Notes under the pieces: model-generated
Told to the model about the DNA's origin: nothing
The model's database searches: none
Seen by the model: only the letters and a program-made list of their open reading frames with translations
Translations under genes and position numbers: made by a program
In this document: positions 1 through 6,421 of the stretch, one piece after another
Layout of the letters: each line of letters starts with the position of its first letter
Position numbering within the stretch: the first letter of the stretch is position 1
From: an uncultured Clostridia bacterium
GTDB lineage: Bacteria > Bacillota > Clostridia > Christensenellales > UBA1242
DNA: 10,184 nucleotides
Reading direction: 5' to 3'
NCBI GenBank assembly: GCA_946612575.1
Contig: CAMOEU010000018.1
Span: 1-10,184, forward strand

Positions 1-264
1 GATAAGTTTTTCAAGTTCTTCCTTAACAATCTTTATCACCATTTGTCCTGGTGTGAGACTTTTCATAACTGCTTCACCAACAGCTTTCTCACTGACATCA
101 GCAACAAACTTTTTTGCAACCATATAGTTTACATCAGCTTCCAAAAGAGCGATTCTCACTTCTCTCATAGCTTCTTTGATTTCAAGCTCAGTAAGTCTGC
201 CTTTTTTGGTCAGTTTTGAAAAAATATGATTAAATCTTTCAGATAATGAAGTAAAAAGTGCCAT
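1..264 (-). CDS. ffh: Signal recognition particle GTPase Ffh/SRP54, N-terminal fragment
   Basis: Ffh binds the 4.5S/6S SRP RNA and signal peptides of nascent membrane and secreted proteins, and delivers ribosomes to FtsY at the membrane. Only the first 88 codons are present; the reading frame is open through base 1, so the GTPase (G) and methionine-rich (M) domains lie outside the window. What is visible is the four-helix N domain. It includes a basic GRLTE stretch near residue 23, the family motif ALLEADVNY at about residues 51-59, and SLTPGQ at about 69-74, which precedes the helix leading to the G domain. The ATG at 262-264 is preceded by AGGGA lying inside the end of ylxM. Only 2 bp separate the ylxM stop from this start, so the pair is almost certainly cotranscribed and translationally coupled. 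Identification rests on the characteristic N-domain sequence and the YlxM neighbour. Confidence 0.95.
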   Translation of the reverse strand, partial: MALFTSLSERFNHIFSKLTKKGRLTELEIKEAMREVRIALLEADVNYMVAKKFVADVSEKAVGEAVMKSLTPGQMVIKIVKEELEKLI

Positions 265-266
265 AC

Positions 267-593
267 TTATTTCCCTAACAATTCTTCGACTTTTTGTTTT
301 TGCTCTTTTGTTTTGCAAACAGCAAGCAATTCTTTCAGTTTTGTTTCAAGCAATTCTTCTTTTTGCACAATATGCAACTTGCTTTCATACTCCTCAAGTT
401 TTAAGCAAGATTTTTCAATAGAGTCAAGCACAGCTTGTCTTGATATGTCTTTTTCTTTTGCAATTTCAGCCAATGTCATATTAAACTCAAAATACATACT
501 CATAACTTTCTGTCTGTCTTCGCTCAAGAGTTTTTCATATGCATCAAAAAGTTTGCCATATTTGACATAGTCTTGCAAATTTATCTTTGCCAT
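267..593 (-). CDS. ylxM: YlxM-family SRP-associated HTH protein
   Basis: A 108-residue protein of the YlxM/UPF0122 family, whose genes sit directly upstream of ffh in Firmicutes and mollicutes. Work on streptococcal YlxM indicates that it binds SRP components and modulates Ffh GTPase activity. The sequence shows an all-helical protein with a sigma-region-4-like helix-turn-helix at about residues 39-62 (MTLAEIAKEK then ISRQAVLDSI), followed by a charged, probably coiled-coil tail rich in K, E and L. Length matches the family (about 105-120). The ATG at 591-593 has an AAGGGGAAGG Shine-Dalgarno stretch just upstream, and a sigma-A type promoter lies about 40-65 bp upstream. The stop codon is 2 bp from the ffh start. 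The HTH resembles DNA-binding ones, but the family's role is with SRP rather than as a classical regulator; that part is family knowledge. Confidence 0.93.
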   Translation of the reverse strand: MAKINLQDYVKYGKLFDAYEKLLSEDRQKVMSMYFEFNMTLAEIAKEKDISRQAVLDSIEKSCLKLEEYESKLHIVQKEELLETKLKELLAVCKTKEQKQKVEELLGK

Positions 594-631
594 ACCTTCC
601 CCTTTGTCAAGTAAAATTGCTTTACATTTGC

Positions 632-660
632 ATTATATCACACAAGTTTTGATTTTGCAA
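632..660 (-). promoter_or_regulatory. Sigma-A type promoter for ylxM-ffh
   Basis: Read on the minus strand, the 82-bp gap between hemW and ylxM holds TTGCAA (-35, bases 655-660), a 17-bp spacer and a perfect TATAAT (-10, bases 632-637). The predicted transcription start near base 625 gives a leader of about 30 nt before the ylxM ATG. I see no hairpin terminator after hemW, so read-through from lepA-hemW may add to this promoter. Confidence 0.7.
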
Positions 661-675
661 CAATTTTTTTATAAA

Positions 676-1770
676 TTATGGCAACAAATTTGAAATAATT
701 GTGTTGCTTATATGATAAAATGTTTGATTTAGATAAACATTTTTATCTTTTTCAATCAAAATACCTTGTTTGATATAGTCTTTATAATACTCATTTTCTT
801 GCAAATCATATCCCATAGAAAGAATTTTATCCAAATTTACACCGATTTTGCACCTAAGCCCAAGCATTATAATTTCTTCAATCTTTTCCTTGTCAGTAAG
901 ATGTTCAGTCTTTCTCTTTTCTTGCTCATAATCAGCAAAATTTGCCAAATTATAATACCTTTCTTCGTTTTCAAAGGAGTGTGCACCAAGTCCAAAACCA
1001 AGATACTCTCCCCTTTTCCAATAATTCAAGTTATGTTTGCTCTCATATCCAGGATAGCAGAAATTTGAAATCTCATATCTCTCCATCCCACTGTCAATAA
1101 GATAATTTGCAAGTTTGTTGAAACTTTCTATTGTCGTATCGTCATCAAGTGGCCTATATTGCCCCATTTTTATCATTTGATAAATTTTTGTGTTTTCATA
1201 TATCTCAAGCAAATAGCAAGATATATGTTTTATGCCAAGTTCGAGTAGTGCTTTTGCATTCTTGCACAAATCTTTTCCTGTTTCATTTTCAAGCCCAACA
1301 ATAAGGTCAGCCGAAACATTGTCAAAATACTTTCTTGTGAGTTTGATTTTTTCGATGGCTGTTTTTTTGTCGTGAAGTCTGCCTATCTTTTTCAAACTCT
1401 TGTCACAAAGCGATTGAACACCAATACTAACCCTGTTTACCCTAAGTTCTTTCCATTTTTTAAGCAAATTTTCTGTTATGGAATTTGGATTTGCTTCAAT
1501 TGTAAACTCTGCCGATTTGTCAACATTAAAATTTTGATAAATAGTTTTGACAATTCTTTCAATCTGCTCTTCATTCAAAATGCTTGGTGTGCCGCCACCT
1601 ATATAAATGGTTTTAACAAGCTTGTCACACTTTCTTTTTTCAATTTCTCTGCAAAGCACATCAATATAGTTTTCAATTTGTTCTTGAGTGCCACAGAAAG
1701 AAGCAAAAGCACAATAATTGCACTTTCGTTCGCAAAAAGGAATATGCACATAAATTGAAATTTCTTGCAT
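676..1770 (-). CDS. hemW: HemW, radical-SAM heme chaperone
   Basis: HemW (formerly annotated as a second oxygen-independent coproporphyrinogen III oxidase) is a radical SAM-family protein that binds heme and is thought to insert it into respiratory proteins. At 364 residues it matches the family length. The [4Fe-4S] motif CX3CX2C is at C13, C17 and C20 and is followed by A-F, not by the extra cysteine seen in true HemN. GGGTPS, part of SAM binding, is at 58-63. The C-terminal HemW signature is present: HNLNYW, then YLGFGLGAHS. The ATG shares its first base with the last base of the lepA stop (TAATG), and its Shine-Dalgarno GAGG lies 7 nt upstream inside lepA, so translation is coupled. lepA-hemW is a classic Firmicutes pair, usually followed by hrcA-grpE-dnaK; here ylxM-ffh follows instead. 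Heme chaperone activity is inferred from the family; whether the host uses heme is unknown. Confidence 0.93.
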   Translation of the reverse strand: MQEISIYVHIPFCERKCNYCAFASFCGTQEQIENYIDVLCREIEKRKCDKLVKTIYIGGGTPSILNEEQIERIVKTIYQNFNVDKSAEFTIEANPNSITENLLKKWKELRVNRVSIGVQSLCDKSLKKIGRLHDKKTAIEKIKLTRKYFDNVSADLIVGLENETGKDLCKNAKALLELGIKHISCYLLEIYENTKIYQMIKMGQYRPLDDDTTIESFNKLANYLIDSGMERYEISNFCYPGYESKHNLNYWKRGEYLGFGLGAHSFENEERYYNLANFADYEQEKRKTEHLTDKEKIEEIIMLGLRCKIGVNLDKILSMGYDLQENEYYKDYIKQGILIEKDKNVYLNQTFYHISNTIISNLLP

Positions 1771-3575
1771 TATTTATCCTCATCAAGTTTCAAGATGCTC
1801 ATAAATGCTTCAGAAGGGATTTCGACAGAACCAATCTTTCTCATTCTCTTTTTCCCTTCCTTCTGCTTTTCAAGAAGTTTTCTCTTTCTTGTCACATCAC
1901 CGCCATAACATTTTGCAAGCACATCTTTACGGAGTGCTGAGATTGTTTCTCTTGCAATAATCTTCCCACCAATACATGCTTGGATTGGCACTTCAAAAAG
2001 TTGTCTAGGGATGATTTTTTTAAGTTTTTCAGTAAGTTCTCTTCCACGATTATAAGCATTGTCTTTATGAACAATAAGTGACAATGCATCACACTTTTCT
2101 CCATTGAGCAAAAGGTCAACTTTCACAAGATCCGCTCTTTCAAAACCAGCCATATCATAGTCAAAACTTGCATAACCCTTTGTCCTAGATTTAAGGCTGT
2201 CAAAAAAGTCATAAATAATTTCGCCAAGTGGCAAAACATATTTAAGTTCGACTCTGTTTTTGTCAAGATATTGCAAATCTTTATAGACACCTCGTTTGTT
2301 TTGGCACAGTTCCATAATTGAGCCAACATACTCTGGTGGTGTAAAGATATTCACTTTGACAATAGGCTCTTCAATCCTTTCTATCTCCACTGCTGGTGGC
2401 AAATTTGATGGATTTGAAATTTCAAGCATATCGCCATTTGTTTTATAGACATTATAAGAAACAGATGGTGCTGTTGTTATGATGTCAAGGTCAAACTCTC
2501 TTTCAAGTCTTTCTGTGATAATTTCAAGATGCAATAGTCCCAAAAATCCGCATCTAAATCCATAACCAAGTGCAGTAGAATTTTCTGGACTAAACTGCAA
2601 ACTAGCATCATTGAGTTTAAGTTTTTCAAGGCTGTCTTTAAGCTCGCCATATTTTGCTCCATCAACAGGAAAGATTCCACAAAAAACAACAGGCTGAACG
2701 GTTTTATATCCAGCGAGAGGCATTTCAATTGGATTTTCAAACGAAGTGACAGTGTCTCCCACTTTGACATCTGAAATTGTTTTTATGGAAGCGGCAATAT
2801 AACCAACATCACCTGCAGAAAGTGAGTCTGTTTGTTTTGTTGTTGGCACAAAAATTCCTACTTCTGTGACATCAAAAACCTTTCCAGTTTGCATCATCAA
2901 AATCTTGTCGCCAGCTTTCACAGTTCCATCAAAAACCCTAACAAGACAAATCGCACCCTTGAAATTGTCATAGTGACTGTCAAAAATAAGACATTTAAGT
3001 TTTTCATTTTCACTGCCTTTTGGTGCAGGAATTTTTTCGACGATTGACTTTAAAACATCTTCAATGTTTATTCCATCTTTTGCTGAAATGCAAGGGCAAT
3101 TTTCTGTGTCAAGACCAATAACATCTTCAATTTCTTGCTTAACTTCCCCCACTCTTGCAGAAGGTAAGTCAATTTTGTTGATAACAGGCACAATTTCAAG
3201 ATTTGAGTCAAGAGCCAAATATGTGTTTGCAAGTGTTTGAGCCTCAACTCCCTGTGAAGCATCAACAAGCAGCAATGCTCCTTCACAAGCAGCAAGCGAT
3301 CTTGAGACTTCATAGGTAAAGTCCACATGCCCTGGTGTGTCTATCAAATTCAAAATATATTCAGTTCCGTTATAGTCATAAACAAGTCTTGTTGGAGCAA
3401 GTTTGATTGTGATGCCTTTTTCTCTTTCAAGTTCCATACTGTCAAGAATTTGCTCTTGCATATCTCTTTTTGAAACAGTTCCGGTAAACTCAATAAGTCT
3501 GTCAGCCAAAGTGCTCTTTCCGTGGTCTATGTGTGCAATAATACAGAAGTTTCTTATTCTAGTTAAATCTTTCAT
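1770..3575 (-). CDS. lepA: Elongation factor 4 (LepA), ribosome-bound GTPase
   Basis: EF4/LepA is a cytosolic translational GTPase that acts on ribosomes during initiation/elongation stress and can back-translocate tRNAs. From the ATG at 3573-3575 the protein has 601 residues, the family's usual size. G1 AHIDHGKST is at 14-22, switch I REKGITI at about 51-57, G3 DTPGH at 79-83, G4 NKID at 133-136 and G5 SAK at 164-166. The LepA-specific C-terminal domain is visible, with CYGGDVTRKRKLLEKQKEGK followed by the SVEIP segment near the end. An alternative TTG start at 3588-3590 would add five residues and has a GGAAG only 3 nt upstream. I chose the ATG because its N-terminus (MKDLTRIRNF) aligns best with the family, but it lacks a nearby Shine-Dalgarno site. 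The stop overlaps the hemW start by one base. Confidence 0.96.
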   Translation of the reverse strand: MKDLTRIRNFCIIAHIDHGKSTLADRLIEFTGTVSKRDMQEQILDSMELEREKGITIKLAPTRLVYDYNGTEYILNLIDTPGHVDFTYEVSRSLAACEGALLLVDASQGVEAQTLANTYLALDSNLEIVPVINKIDLPSARVGEVKQEIEDVIGLDTENCPCISAKDGINIEDVLKSIVEKIPAPKGSENEKLKCLIFDSHYDNFKGAICLVRVFDGTVKAGDKILMMQTGKVFDVTEVGIFVPTTKQTDSLSAGDVGYIAASIKTISDVKVGDTVTSFENPIEMPLAGYKTVQPVVFCGIFPVDGAKYGELKDSLEKLKLNDASLQFSPENSTALGYGFRCGFLGLLHLEIITERLEREFDLDIITTAPSVSYNVYKTNGDMLEISNPSNLPPAVEIERIEEPIVKVNIFTPPEYVGSIMELCQNKRGVYKDLQYLDKNRVELKYVLPLGEIIYDFFDSLKSRTKGYASFDYDMAGFERADLVKVDLLLNGEKCDALSLIVHKDNAYNRGRELTEKLKKIIPRQLFEVPIQACIGGKIIARETISALRKDVLAKCYGGDVTRKRKLLEKQKEGKKRMRKIGSVEIPSEAFMSILKLDEDK

Positions 3576-3581
3576 AGACAA

Positions 3582-3609
3582 ATTATACAATATCTTCCGT
3601 TTTCTTCAA
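3582..3609 (-). promoter_or_regulatory. Candidate lepA promoter giving a leaderless mRNA
   Basis: On the minus strand, TTGAAG (bases 3604-3609), a 16-bp spacer and a perfect TATAAT (3582-3587) form a plausible sigma-A promoter. Its expected transcription start, about 7 nt past the -10, falls on the A of the lepA ATG at 3575. If used, the message would begin at the start codon, which would explain why this ATG has no Shine-Dalgarno site. The -35 matches only 4 of 6 consensus bases, so this is a suggestion. Confidence 0.45.
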
Positions 3610-3637
3610 AATAAATTTTTAAAATTGATATTGACAA
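3608..3637 (-). promoter_or_regulatory. Alternative lepA promoter overlapping the divergent promoter
   Basis: On the minus strand, TTGTCA (3632-3637, 5 of 6 to consensus), an 18-bp spacer and TATTTT (3608-3613, 4 of 6) could start transcription near 3601. That would place GGAAG (3594-3598) in the leader in front of the TTG codon at 3588-3590. Its -35 lies on the same bases as the -35 of the plus-strand promoter. It is weaker than the TATAAT-containing candidate in its -10. Confidence 0.25.
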
Positions 3638-3659
3638 CAAAAAAATTTAATGATAAAAT
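3631..3659 (+). promoter_or_regulatory. Near-consensus sigma-A promoter for the small plus-strand gene
   Basis: TTGACA (3631-3636, perfect), a 17-bp spacer and TAAAAT (3654-3659, 5 of 6) point into the small plus-strand gene. Transcription would start near 3666, leaving about 16 nt before the ATG at 3682, with GGAGG at 3672-3676. This is the best promoter match I find in the window and implies constitutive or strong expression. Confidence 0.75.
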
Positions 3660-3681
3660 CAAAACATAAATGGAGGATAAA

Positions 3682-4014
3682 ATGAAAATAATTAATGCAC
3701 TTGAAAGAAGCCGTGTTATTGTTAAATCAGCTGATTTTGGTAAAACAATGATGGAAATATCTGACAAATTGGTTTATCTTGACCCATCACACAAAGAAGA
3801 TGAAGAAACAATAATCGGATTCTATAAGAAATTGAAAGAATATAAAATCAAAACTGATTTTGGAACACCTTACAAATTTTCTGATGCAAATCAATCTGTT
3901 GTTTATATTTTTGAAAATAAAGATAAAATGGAAATTGATGTGACAGACCTTATCAAATCAAATCCTGATTTTGTAAACAAATTTGAAGGCAAAAATAAAG
4001 AAAATTCAAAATAA
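3682..4014 (+). CDS. Small hypothetical protein, 110 aa, family not recognised
   Basis: I do not recognise this protein. It has 110 residues, with no Cys, no Trp, no signal peptide and no membrane segment. It is highly charged (20 Asp/Glu; 18 Lys plus 2 Arg), so it is probably a soluble cytosolic protein. By eye it suggests a short strand (RVIVKS, 11-16), a helix (residues 40-56), a strand pair (about 72-87) and a disordered Lys/Asn-rich tail (100-110). An ATG at 3670 is in frame, but I chose 3682: GGAGG at 3672-3676 is 5 nt before 3682 and would fall inside the longer version. It is the only plus-strand gene here, divergent from lepA and convergent with efp. A near-consensus promoter and a terminator flank it, so it is a self-contained transcription unit. 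Base composition resembles the neighbours, with no sign of recent transfer. It is very likely a real gene; its function is unknown. Confidence 0.85.
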   Translation: MKIINALERSRVIVKSADFGKTMMEISDKLVYLDPSHKEDEETIIGFYKKLKEYKIKTDFGTPYKFSDANQSVVYIFENKDKMEIDVTDLIKSNPDFVNKFEGKNKENSK

Positions 4015-4024
4015 GTAAAAAAAT

Positions 4025-4048
4025 AAAACGGACAATCAAGTCCGTTTT
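4025..4048. terminator. Bidirectional intrinsic terminator between the small gene and efp
   Basis: AAAACGGAC (4025-4033), loop AATCAA, and GTCCGTTTT (4040-4048) form a 9-bp hairpin. On the plus strand it runs into TTTTTATTTTTG. On the minus strand it runs into TTTTATTTTTTTAC. It sits between two convergent genes, 10 bp after the small gene's stop and 14 bp after that of efp, so it can end both transcripts. Confidence 0.85.
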
Positions 4049-4062
4049 TATTTTTGTCATTA

Positions 4063-4623
4063 TTACTTAACTTTTTCCATGTAAGAACCATCTCTTGTGT
4101 CAACTCTGATAACATCACCAATGTTAACAAAAAGTGGAACTCTGATTGTGTAGCCAGTAGAAAGTGTTGCTGGTTTTTGAGATGCTTTTGAGGTATCACC
4201 TTGAATACCAGGTTCTGTATCAACAACTTCAAGTTCAACAAATGTAGGTGGATAAACCGCAAATGGAACACCCTTATAGAGATACATTGTTGTTGGCATA
4301 TTTTCTGTGATGAAATTGAGTGCATCCTCAACAGATTCCTTATTGAGTGGCATTTGTTCGTATGTTTCATTATCCATAAAGTAATAAAGTTGTCCATCGT
4401 TGTAAAGATAGAGCATTTCTTTCTTTTCAATGACAGCATCTTGGAATTTGTCAGATGGATTGAAAGTATCTTCCCTAACTTGTCCTGTCATAACATTTTT
4501 GATTTTTGCTCTAACAAATGGTGAGCCCTTTCCAGGTTTAACATGCAAAAATTCAATAACATTGTAAACATTTCCGTCCATTTCAAATGTTGTGCCTTTT
4601 CTAAATTCTCCAGCTGTGACCAT
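4063..4623 (-). CDS. efp: Elongation factor P
   Basis: EF-P binds between the ribosomal P and E sites and relieves stalling at consecutive prolines. The 186-residue length is standard. The N-terminal KOW-like domain carries the conserved loop KPGKGSPF, with the tip lysine at position 32. This is the same position as the residue modified with 5-aminopentanol in Bacillus subtilis EF-P; E. coli uses Lys34. Two OB domains follow (about 65-127 and 130-186), and the C-terminal EF-P signature from GDTSKASQKPATL through VNIGDVIRVDT is intact. The ATG at 4621-4623 has AAGGAG 6 nt upstream and a sigma-A type promoter about 37-65 bp upstream. It is therefore a single-gene unit ending at a shared bidirectional terminator. 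No modification-enzyme gene (YmfI, EpmA/B, EarP) is in the window, so the state of Lys32 is unknown. Confidence 0.98.
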   Translation of the reverse strand: MVTAGEFRKGTTFEMDGNVYNVIEFLHVKPGKGSPFVRAKIKNVMTGQVREDTFNPSDKFQDAVIEKKEMLYLYNDGQLYYFMDNETYEQMPLNKESVEDALNFITENMPTTMYLYKGVPFAVYPPTFVELEVVDTEPGIQGDTSKASQKPATLSTGYTIRVPLFVNIGDVIRVDTRDGSYMEKVK

Positions 4624-4659
4624 AAAAATCTCCTTGTTTTCAATAAATTTTCTGAGTTT

Positions 4660-4688
4660 ATAATACCATAATCAAAGACTATTTGCAA
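4660..4688 (-). promoter_or_regulatory. Sigma-A type promoter for efp
   Basis: On the minus strand, TTGCAA (4683-4688), a 17-bp spacer and TATTAT (4660-4665) lie between nfo and efp. The -35 begins only a few bases past the nfo stop. Transcription would start near 4653 and give a leader of about 30 nt with AAGGAG before the efp ATG. Its -35 is the same TTGCAA variant as in the ylxM promoter. Confidence 0.7.
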
Positions 4689-4693
4689 GTGTT

Positions 4694-5548
4694 TTAAAGG
4701 GTTTTTAAATAAATATCTTTCATAATTTTGCTGTCTTCTGCCATTGTCCCGTCAGACTCACAAATAATATGGCAAGACAAATCATTCTTGACAAGCACAT
4801 TTGCAAAAGGCTCAAACTCTGGCCCATAAACATTGTCAGCAAAAGTCAAATGTTTAATTTCTCCCTTTGGACCATATTCAATTTTTGAAAAGTGAACATG
4901 TGCATTTTTTGTCCTAAATTCTCCAAGTTTTTCAAAAGAATAATCAATGATTTCTTGAAAATCTTTTTCAGTTTTAAGACTCCCCTGAGTGAGAGCATTT
5001 ATGTGCCCAAAATCAAATGTTGGAATGAGTTTTTGCGAGATTGTGCAAAGATCAATAATCTCTTTGAAAGTGCCGATTTGCATTGATTTTCCCATAGTTT
5101 CTGGGCAAATATACATATCATCGTCAAGCATTTTTTCAAATTCTGGCATAAACTCTTTAAATCTTTTTGTCATAAGAGCAATCGCTTCTTCTCTTGTTTG
5201 TTTTCCGCAAGAACCAGAGTGAAAAACCATTCTCTTGCCACCAAAAGCCTTCAAAAAATTGATTCCTGTCCTTATGTAGCCAAGCGATTTTTCATACATC
5301 TGCTCATCAGGATTTGCAAAATTGATAAAATATGGTGCATGAAGCGAAATTTCAATGCCATATTTTGCAAATTCCTCACCAATTTCCTTTGCTTTGTCAA
5401 AACTCATTCTGTATCCCTGACCAAAACTATATTCAAAAAGGTCAAGACCTCTCTCTTTAACCCATTTTGCAGCCTCAGTTGTTGACTTATGACCTTCAGC
5501 ATAAAAAGACAAACTGTTTCCAGCAGGTCCAAAAAGTGCTTTTCCCAT
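4694..5548 (-). CDS. nfo: Endonuclease IV (AP endonuclease, xylose-isomerase-like TIM barrel)
   Basis: Endonuclease IV cleaves DNA 5' to abasic sites in base-excision repair, using three metal ions in a TIM barrel. The 284-residue length matches E. coli Nfo (285). Likely metal ligands are visible: H70 (SLHAPYF), H110 (VFHSGSCG), E150 (CPETMGK), D179 and H182 (DFGHINA), H217 (HVHFS), H233 and E264 (CESDG). The E. coli Asp-X-His pair (D229/H231) reads here as GEIKH (residues 229-233), so the His is kept but the Asp is not in the equivalent place; clostridial and archaeal-type members seem to share this. GNSLSFY near the N-terminus and HAPYFINFAN are typical of that subgroup. The ATG has AGGGAG upstream, overlapping the truB TAG stop across a 9-bp gap, so it is the last gene of the infB-truB unit. 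A related TIM-barrel isomerase/epimerase remains possible but less likely. Confidence 0.88.
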   Translation of the reverse strand: MGKALFGPAGNSLSFYAEGHKSTTEAAKWVKERGLDLFEYSFGQGYRMSFDKAKEIGEEFAKYGIEISLHAPYFINFANPDEQMYEKSLGYIRTGINFLKAFGGKRMVFHSGSCGKQTREEAIALMTKRFKEFMPEFEKMLDDDMYICPETMGKSMQIGTFKEIIDLCTISQKLIPTFDFGHINALTQGSLKTEKDFQEIIDYSFEKLGEFRTKNAHVHFSKIEYGPKGEIKHLTFADNVYGPEFEPFANVLVKNDLSCHIICESDGTMAEDSKIMKDIYLKTL

Positions 5549-5557
5549 AATTTCTCC

Positions 5558-6421
5558 CTAATCCAATCTAAATTTAAGTTTCATCATTTTTTCACAAACA
5601 AAACAAACTCCAACAAAGTCATCTTGACAATATAGTTTGAAATCTCCATCATCAAACTCTGTTTTCAAAATTTGTCCATTAAGCAATTTATCATAACTTG
5701 ATTTATCAACAGAAATTTTTGGATAATCAAACATTTCTTCACAAGAAACAAGCCTGATTTTGCCGTTTTCAATCTCATCAATGGTGTTTGCATCAGAAAG
5801 ATTGAAACCACCACATCTTGTTCGTATTATGCAATGCATACTACCATATGTGCCAAGTTTTTCTGCCATATCTCTGCAAAGACTTCTTATATATGTCCCA
5901 CTTGAGCAGCTTACTTCAAACCTGAATTTGTTTTTATCAAGTTTTTTCAAGAGCCTAAAATCATATATCTCAACTTCCTTTGCAGAAAGTTTGACTTCTT
6001 CCCCTGCTCTAGCCATTTTGTATGCAGTTTTTCCACCCACTTTCTTTGCAGAATACTGTGGTGGCATTTGCATATATTTTTTTGTCATCTGCTTGCAAAC
6101 TCTTTTGACGGCATCTTCACTTATGTCACATTCTTTCTCTTTAACAATCTTACCCGAAGTGTCAAGAGTGTCTGTTTCAAAGCCAAAAACAAATTCTGTT
6201 TGATAGGTCTTATCCTTGTTTAAGAAAAAATCAAAAAGCTTTGTTGCATTATTTACAGTCACAGGCAAAAGTCCTTCTCCTTCAAGGTCAAGTGTGCCCA
6301 AATGTCCACATTTTTTTGCACCAAGAGCAAATTTTACAATATTAACCGCCTTGTTTGATGATATCCCAACCGGTTTGTTTACAAGCACAATTCCACTTTT
6401 TGTGAAATAATTTTTATCCAT
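5558..6421 (-). CDS. truB: tRNA pseudouridine(55) synthase TruB
   Basis: TruB converts uridine 55 in the T-loop of tRNAs to pseudouridine and also acts as a tRNA folding chaperone. It has 287 residues, within the family range. The catalytic Asp is D45 in GHLGTLD. Tyr73 (KTYQTEF) and Arg179 (SGTYIRSL) complete the active site. The family motif PPQYSAKK is at about 120-127, and a C-terminal PUA-like tail follows from about residue 215. One oddity: the usual GTLDP continues here as GTLDLEGEG, losing the proline after the catalytic Asp. The ATG overlaps the end of the DHH gene by 8 bp (ATGGATAA). GGAG 7 nt upstream lies inside that gene, so translation is coupled. Its stop is TAG, the only non-TAA stop among the genes whose stops are visible here. 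Confidence 0.95.
   Translation of the reverse strand: MDKNYFTKSGIVLVNKPVGISSNKAVNIVKFALGAKKCGHLGTLDLEGEGLLPVTVNNATKLFDFFLNKDKTYQTEFVFGFETDTLDTSGKIVKEKECDISEDAVKRVCKQMTKKYMQMPPQYSAKKVGGKTAYKMARAGEEVKLSAKEVEIYDFRLLKKLDKNKFRFEVSCSSGTYIRSLCRDMAEKLGTYGSMHCIIRTRCGGFNLSDANTIDEIENGKIRLVSCEEMFDYPKISVDKSSYDKLLNGQILKTEFDDGDFKLYCQDDFVGVCFVCEKMMKLKFRLD

Noticed and set aside
594..675. Possible terminator after hemW.
   Set aside because: The gap contains a direct repeat of TTGTTGC around the hemW end but no inverted repeat followed by a T-run on the minus strand.
3670..3681. Upstream ATG at 3670 as the start of the small plus-strand gene.
   Set aside because: The GGAGG ribosome binding site at 3672-3676 would then be inside the coding region, and the ATG lies only about 4 nt after the predicted transcription start.
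3903..4439. Minus-strand open frame of 178 codons spanning the end of the small gene and part of efp.
   Set aside because: It runs through the terminator hairpin and is out of frame with the clearly conserved EF-P. The translation has no family features.
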